In this document: in pieces, positions 57,584 through 64,000 of the stretch
Layout: each line of letters opens with the position of its first letter
Numbering within the stretch: the first letter of the stretch is position 1
Assembly (NCBI GenBank): GCA_019828545.1
Contig: JACVRA010000171.1
Location: 124,001 to 188,000 of the forward strand
DNA: 64,000 nucleotides
Source: Paracamarosporium sp. OC-R06-R3
Taxonomy: Eukaryota; Ascomycota; Dothideomycetes; Pleosporales; Didymosphaeriaceae
Direction: 5' to 3'
Made by a program: the position numbers and the translations under genes
Notes under the pieces: model-generated
Database searches by the model: none
Told to the model about the DNA's origin: nothing
Seen by the model: the letters and a program-made list of their open reading frames with translations, nothing else

Positions 57584-60295
57584 TCACCGTCTCTCACCCC
57601 TCTCCAAATCAACATCATGGAGCTGTATCCCCAACCCCTCGGCACTAGGCGGACTCCCCGGGTCTGAATTTGCCCTCGCATATCCCTGTCTACTCTGCAG
57701 CGTCGTACCCATATCCAGGAATGGGCCGTGCTCTGTCCCCCGTCTCGGTGAAACCGGCGACGTGTAGCCATGTTCTTCACCACTACTACGCCGGTCGTCG
57801 TCCATAACTACTACAGATCCGGTACGTTCTCGATGGTGGTGAGCTTCGGAGGGGGGCTGGAGCAGGGGTGATATAGAGGAGTCATGGCTGGTGCGGTCGA
57901 AGATGGAGAATGAGTTGCTGTGGTGACCAAACACTGTTGGGGATGGCTGGACCGCCCAGGAATCATTGTCATGCCTTTGTCGCCGCTGTGGAATCGTCGG
58001 TGGGAATAGCGAATGCGCCATTGCAGGCGTTTCGTACTGCTGGTGAGATTGCTGGGAGTCGTCGCGGATCATGGCCTCAGAAAAATCGGAAAGCTCTATT
58101 GAGGGGTGACCTTGCCTTCTTGAGGCATATGAACCTGCTATGGGGATATCGGGGTCGTGCGTGTGCTCTTTTGTCCAGAAGAGGGTCTTCTGTGGGTGCT
58201 TTATGAGGCCGATGGCTACGGCGAGGTGCTCCATCGGATCGAATGTAAAGCGCGAGAAGAAGCGAGACAGTTTGCGGAAGATGAACGTCCAGTGGCGGTA
58301 TATGCGTGTCATGCGCAAGCCCTGTGTCGCATCTCTATAGTCTTCGGTCGATAGGTAAGATTGTTGACACCACTCGACTGTGATATAGAACATCGACAGA
58401 CCCATTACAGAAGAAGTCAGCAGCGTGCCGGTAAGCCAATACGCTTCGACCCCTGTGCTCGCGATGTCCTGCACGTCAAAATCGAGGTAACCTCCACCAC
58501 CACCCCAAGTGCTAGTGACGCAATCACAAGTCTTATAGAAGCCCCAGGTCTGTGCAACAACGATGTAGACTAACCAGACGGCGTTGAAGCTTTCAAGGGG
58601 CCGAAAGAAGAATATTTCCCATTTTCGTTGAGGGCTCATCGCTTTCAAGCTTTTAGCCTGCTTGTCGAGAAATGCCTCCACCATCTCTCTGGTGGAATCC
58701 TTGTCTTTGAATGGAAATAGCAGGACCAAATTTGTGATTGACTTGATCATGAAGTTTTCTGTGGTGCACAGGATACTAGAGGTCTGTCTTTTGATGTATC
58801 CCCATTGATCATGTCTTCTATCATCCCATCGATGGACGAAAGCATTACTTTGTATCCGTTCGTGAGTTCTTGCTAACCAGGGCGGCTCTTGCATTTCATA
58901 TGGAGACAGTATCAACCTAAGCAAACAACATCAGCTAATCTCCTTCCATATTCTTTGTGAATGGCCTTACCACACAACCATCTCTATGATCATCAACCCA
59001 AGAGCTATGCAAAAGAAGATAGTGTAGCCACCACTTCGACATCCCAAACCAACAGTTGGCGTGAAAAAGCTCAGGATGAAAGCGCCACCGCAGCTGCCTA
59101 GGACAATCGCAACTGCTGCAGCAACTTGCCAGAACTCGCGGATATCGAACCAGACTAGTCCCTCGTCATTGATGGGTCCCAGAACAAGGTTTATGCGAGC
59201 TTCTCTCTCGTTTGCAAGCCAATTTCGCCCCTTCTCTGCAATATAGCAGTTCTCAATGTCAGAGAGGATGGGGTGCGCAGCTCCGTAATGCCATCGTATG
59301 CGGGCTTGACCTGCAAAATTGACGAAGAAGTTGTCCATGTACTCAGATTTCGCTGCGATGTCGTGGATATAATGTGCGAGTGCGGCAGATTTTGGCTGAT
59401 CTCTAAACGAATCAATGAATTCTTGACGATGGCGATTGTCTTGCAATGCATGTCGTACATGGTCTATCAGCGCGTTGAGCTTCTTTCGAATCGCCTCGGC
59501 TGCGATAGGGTTGCGGTCCACGATCGTACTCATGATCAAGATAGGAAACCATGCGAGCATACAACCCAACGCCAGATCGTGAGCCGTTCGGTTCTCACCC
59601 ACCACGCCAAACGCCGCTTGAATGGAGAGCGCGAACGCGAAGAGAAACCACATAGTGGACACGAACACAGGCACCGCCCCTCGTCGTCTCATTTCACGTA
59701 GTTCCCGAGCTAGGATCCGCCGCATTTGTCGCAATGTCTTATCGGTGTCGGTCAACTTTAAATCTTTGCTAAACAGGACTATGCGTAGCAAGCCCTCTGC
59801 CTCCTTCTCTCGGAGCATCGCCGTAGGCTTCATGGTGTATTGGTTCATGGCGAGCAGGAGGTACATCGAATCCCTCATACTGCCAAAGTCGGTCTTCGGG
59901 CCTGGGACCCGATCGTAAGGTACGGCCATGTCGACCATCAGTGCGCCTTTGGCTGATACTTTGATGTTCCAGAATACGTAACTCAGCGATGCAATTGGCG
60001 ATCCGACCCATCGAGCAATGGCCAACAAAGTGCGTCTGAACGCGTTGCTTTCAAATGGCGCTTGAAGCAGGGTGCCCACGACAGGTAAAAGCCATGTAGT
60101 AATTGTGCTCGAAACATCATCCCATGGATACATATCGGCGCCATGGCCGCATACAGCAAGACATCCTTCGCGGGTAATCTGTGTAGATGGACTGGGATCG
60201 AGCCCTAGCAGCGTTCCATTCCATTTGTATAAGTTCTGCAGAGTGCTATTGGCCTTATATATGGCGGCGCATTCTGTGAAGTTCATGCGCGGCAT
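57584..60295 (-). CDS. Large polytopic membrane protein of unknown function
   Basis: Two frames join across a 54-nt intron (58970-58917) to one protein of 885 aa; the join recreates IEMVVWLILSPYEM. At least seven hydrophobic spans are visible, e.g. VFVSTMWFLFAFALSIQAAF, LGCMLAWFPILIMSTIV, VAAAVAIVLGSCGGAFILSF and YTIFFCIALGLMIIEMVV in the first half and LLTSSVMGLSMFYITVEW in the second. The N-terminal part has cysteines and N-glycosylation sites (NFTEC, ANST, WNGT), suggesting it is lumenal. The last 200 residues are charged, Ser/His-rich and probably cytosolic. The start is unsettled: the frame opens at 60388 with GTG, the first in-frame ATG is at 60295, and a small upstream exon near 60449 is possible. 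I know similar fungal hypothetical proteins but no function. Confidence 0.75.
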
Positions 60296-60461
60296 AGGAA
60301 CCACAGTTGGAAGTGCAGGAAGGATAACCGGTACTCGGGCGGATGCTTGCAGCGCGGGGCACGGCTTATCATCAACCGAGAACGCCACCTTGTACAGGTC
60401 ACACTCTTAGGCGGTTGCCTGCGCGAGGCCTCCAGTAGCAGAGCCTCATTGCCTCACTTTG

Positions 60462-63071
60462 TCAGGTGAGCATTTTCGTATACTTCGCGAGGCTGATACC
60501 GAGGTTGTTGACAAATTGCCACTGTGTGTTACCCTGGAAAAACCGACACCAGATATGCAGAACAGCGAGCCCAAGCTGGAAAGGCTCGCCTGGGACAGTC
60601 AACTCGCACTCCTCGTCAAAGTCGACGACCGAGTACGCCTCTTCGATAATGCATCTAACCCAGTGAATAATTCGGTGTTCAGAACCTGATAGCGTAAGTA
60701 CGATGGGGCACCCGAAAACTTCGAATAATACATACGAGATAAACTATCGTCTTGCAGTGGGCTGGGCAGTGAACAGAGCCATTTCCCCAGAAATATGGCG
60801 CATTCAAAACTGGAGATAGCATGCTGAACGCTCCAGAAGAAGGCCTGACTCCGTGCGACTCGGTCGATCCCAAGTCGCACGGGTATACTGAGTGCGTGGG
60901 TCGAATACAACAAAGCCGATAAGAGGTTGTCGTTGCGCTCAATATCAGGGAGCGCAGCTAAGCCTTGAGCAATCAAGGTTGGGTCGCGTGACTCAAGGTG
61001 CCGATGTGAGCCGATGTCAAGAGAGAGGCGGATGTATGCCACAACAAGAAGAGCACTTGAAGTGAAAGGGATAGGACCGCTTTCATTGTTGGGGTCAAGC
61101 ATCGACTCGGGGGCTTGTTGCCATAGCGAGGTCCAGGAGCGAAGCGCACGACTAGAAATCTAGGTCAGATCACATCGTATATAATGCTAGGATTCCTATG
61201 CTTACCCGATAGTGTGGAGCTCAGAACCCGAGATTGTTGCTGGCGAAGCGGCAGGGAAGGAAAGCTCACGAAGAACATGAATACGTTGAAGCAGAGCGTG
61301 AAGCAAGATGTAGTTGCCGATGGGACTGGGTATCGGGTGAACCGAATTGATGCCTGACGTCCCTTGAAGCAGAGCCGATAGGGCTTGTTGGAAAGGCATC
61401 TGGTCTTCTCTACGCTCGCGTTCGAGCGAGGCCCACTGTGCGGCGCTTGATGCTTGCCAGTAGGCAGTGCAGCAAGGCAATCGCAGATGCAATTCACTAC
61501 TCCAGAGCAGAGGGTGTATATTGTATGCAATGCTGTGGACGTTAATGTAGCAGAAGGCAACAAGCTTTACACGACGTGAAGACTCATGTTGAACCCATTC
61601 GTCCCATAGAGCGGACCTCGCTCCGGCTGGAATGCTGGAGGAAGTGTTTTCTTCTTTGAGTCCACTGTCACGGAGACACTGAACAAGCAATCCTCGAAGA
61701 GCAAAAGCCTGTTGCAATAAATCTTTGCGTTCCCAGGTGGCAAATCCTACAAGAATCAATAACGTTTTGGCCATATCAATTGGCGCCCAGGGACCCGCTC
61801 TCCTTGTTGCGGGTGCGATGTCAGGTGAAAGCATGTTGGTCGAGGCAATGAATGCCAATGTTTGTGGACCAAAATGTGACTCTTCCTGGCGAAGACGTTC
61901 GAATAGGATGGCCTTCGCAACACGGAAGAGACGCTCTGCACTTCGTCGTTCGAAGCAGTACTGTGCACCTGCTGCACACATCGCTAGTGTGAGTTCCAAA
62001 GGCGAGCAAGAAGGCTTATAAGTTGGTTCATGAATGAAAGGAAAGTGACTGTGAAATCCAGAAAAGAAAGCAGTGATGTAGCGTGTGAGAGCGTGGCGAG
62101 ACGGTATCACAAATTCTGAAATAGGAGCCGGAAAATTTGAAAGCAACGAAATTAGGAAGCTCCTGTGGTCTTCTGTTACGTGATATGTCCCGTGCCTTGC
62201 TTTGCTCTCGCGGGCATCTGTCACGGTCCTTAGTTGAACGATTCAACAAAAAAAAATAAAGCATCTGATCACAAATTTTTTTCTGAAGTTTAAGTGTGTT
62301 CAATGCAAAAGACACCGCGAAACTTGCAGTTGTATGGGCAAGGGAGGCTGTTAACTCACCTTCCCTCGGATGAGATCTCAAATTAATCTGGTCTTCCGCT
62401 GGTGCCGAAGGTAACCAAGTGCTGAAAGGAGTACCAATGTCCTCGTTTCCTGGTGATTGGGGAGGCTGTAGCTCTCTTGATGGGCGTCGAGAGTCTTGGT
62501 AGTTATCGAGCCGCATCCAGTCGATATTATACTCAGGCGTCCATTGTGCCGATAGCCCTACGCCATCTATGAAGTTTACAAAATCTCGAAAATCTTCAAA
62601 TCCTTCATCCTGATAGGGGTCGCGATGTAACGATGGGTCGATGTTCCCTTGCGCATCGTGGAAGGATGCCACGGGCGTTGGAAGCTCCGGCCGAGGCGTG
62701 TGGCTTGGAGCTTCGAGCATTCCATTTGCGATAGCCACATTGACGGCGCTCAGATTGTTTGAAGAAATACTGTGCCGAGGCGGCGTCTGCGTCCGTTGTG
62801 TTTGCTCGTTGATTTCCGCGCCAGCTTCACAGTGGCCAGTGATTCTCCAATGCCGCGTGAGGAGATCTCGACGCGTGAAAGATGCGCCACATTGACATAA
62901 GAAGGGTTTCTCACGTGTGTCTTTGCATCAAATAATTAGCAATCTGATCTCGAGTAAAAGAGTGGGTCGAAAAGAGTGGAGTAACACACGTGTGCGGAGA
63001 TGGCGCGTCAGGTGCTCAGCACGTTTGAACGACCTCGAGCAATAATGGCATGTATGGCTGTGTCTGTGCAT
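60462..63071 (-). CDS. C2H2 zinc-finger transcription factor with fungal_trans domain
   Basis: Nuclear regulator whose gene is spread over five exons on -: 63071-62990, 62920-62360, 62217-61206, 61151-60736 and 60685-60462, together 764 aa in one frame. Two C2H2 fingers are at the N-terminus. Finger 1 is CHYCSRSFKRAEHLTRHLRT followed by H28, whose codon is completed by the first intron join. Finger 2 is CQCGASFTRRDLLTRH with a single residue between its cysteines. The fungal_trans effector domain runs from about 280 to 600 (FFSGFHSHFPFIHEPTYKPS, SSRRVKLVAFCYINVHSIAYN). Exon 5 gives the true end, IIHWVRCIIEEAYSVVDFD to AKYTKMLT. The fourth exon alone would stop early at 60599. The 142-nt third intron is the longest here. 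Target genes unknown. Confidence 0.87.
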
Positions 63072-63573
63072 GTGGATTCAAACTTCGGAGTTGCGGAGTG
63101 TTGGAGGTGTGGGATTGGAGTTCGCGGGGCGCAGGACACTTGCAGTGCGTGGAGTCAGGGTTTTCTTAGAGCAAGCGCTAGCCTGACTTGTGGCGCGCTG
63201 CTATCATCCAGATGATTATCCTACCCCACAATTGGAGGTTCCGATTGCAGAAATCTACTCCAACTGGACTCCAATCTAGCGGAAACGATTGCAACACAGA
63301 TCAGCTGTTACTACTGGCTACTGCTGGGGACGGTTATGCTCGCCACCTATCAACTTTGACATCACCGATACGCAGGCTTGACTTGCGTTACAGACACCAC
63401 GACCTGGTGCTTATCTCCGCGTGATCGTTCGTGTTGATTTGTAGTTTCAACTTCGAGGGCAACTCCACCCGGTGTTGAATTACGTTTAACTTCATTGTGC
63501 CTCTCGGCATACACGGAAACCTTGTGATATTATTCCTACTTTATCCCTATTATCAAGCGTCATCACCAATCAG
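63072..63573. other. Divergent promoter, C2H2 regulator and SDR
   Basis: About 500 bases between divergent start codons, so shared control or regulation of the SDR by the C2H2 protein is possible. No gene seen. Confidence 0.5.
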
Positions 63574-64000
63574 ATGGCATCAATTACGAGGCAGTTACTT
63601 GGTGTAGCTGTAGTGACTGGCGCGGGCGGTACAGGTAAGAACTGAGGCACAATAGATTCTGTGTCGTGGCTTGTTTGACAATTATCAGGCATTGGTGCGG
63701 CCGTAGCCAAAGGTTTTGCTCGGTCCGGATGCACGAGAATTGCCATAACAGACATTAATCCAACAACACTCTCTCGGACCAAAGAGGCTCTATTATCCAT
63801 CAATTCCTCAGCCACGATCTTTGACAAACCGGGAGATATAGCCGATGAGAATTTCATCGAATCGTTTCATGAGGAAGTGTTTCGCAAATTCTCAAGGCTC
63901 GACTATGCGGTAAACTGTGCAGGAGTACTAGGTAGCAAGACTTTGAAAGCGGTCGAAATGGAAACGGATGCGTTTGATCGATTAAATGGGATCAATTATC
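63574..64000 (+). CDS. Short-chain dehydrogenase/reductase, partial (runs off window)
   Basis: NAD(P)-dependent oxidoreductase of the classical SDR type. Exons 63574-63634 and 63689-64000 and beyond. The cofactor loop TGAGGTGIG is completed by the 54-nt intron join, and VNCAGVLG (NNAG motif) lies near residue 105. An acidic residue at the end of the second strand (AITDINP) favours NAD over NADP. The catalytic Tyr-x3-Lys is beyond the window. Substrate cannot be told. Confidence 0.85.

Noticed and set aside
60459..60689. 76-residue plus-strand frame
   Set aside because: Antisense to the last exon of the C2H2 regulator, whose continuation is strongly family-like.

Overview
This window is from a filamentous ascomycete (Pezizomycotina; Dothideomycetes is my best guess, at low confidence). 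The signs are protein-coding genes split by many short GT-AG introns of about 46-70 nt, fungus-only families (Zn2Cys6 and C2H2/fungal_trans regulators, a PTH11-like rhodopsin-domain protein, GATOR1 subunit Npr2, Atg2, GH16 CRH), and intergenic gaps of 0.2-2 kb. Exon joins were made by eye from splice signals, reading frame and family similarity. I saw no rRNA, tRNA, transposon or CRISPR.

Layout. 0-10.4 kb: accessory genes on the + strand: a 14-TM drug:H+ antiporter, a rhodopsin-domain membrane protein, a possible 69-aa membrane protein and two unrelated cytochrome P450s. 11-17.9 kb, - strand: two conserved but unrecognised proteins and a GH16 cell-wall transglycosidase. 19.9-24.5 kb, + strand: a crotonase-fold protein with a signal peptide, a tiny protein with a Cys-Cys-rich tail, and a secreted GH43 arabinan/xylan hydrolase.

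26.2-36.7 kb is the most interesting part: sugar-type MFS transporter, Zn2Cys6 regulator, gentisate 1,2-dioxygenase, GFA-fold protein, FAH-family hydrolase and an intracellular GH3 beta-glucosidase with a PA14 domain. Together they can be read as one pathway: import of a phenolic glycoside, cytosolic deglycosylation, ring cleavage by the gentisate route, glutathione-linked isomerisation and hydrolysis to central metabolites. Each promoter in this block carries an inverted repeat of the form CGGA-N2-6-TCCG, including the regulator's own promoter and the divergent FAH/GH3 promoter. No such repeat was seen before the flanking arylsulfotransferase-like or GH43 genes. I propose an undescribed aryl-glycoside/gentisate catabolic regulon.

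37.5-42.1 kb: a secreted arylsulfotransferase-like protein, a possible gene relic at 39.3-39.8 kb and a second Zn2Cys6 regulator. 43.8-63.1 kb is mostly core biology: Atg2 (autophagy), an ADGF-type adenosine deaminase, Npr2 (TORC1 control), a TPR/F-box/LRR protein like Pof3/Dia2, a large polytopic membrane protein and a C2H2 plus fungal_trans regulator. The window ends inside a short-chain dehydrogenase.
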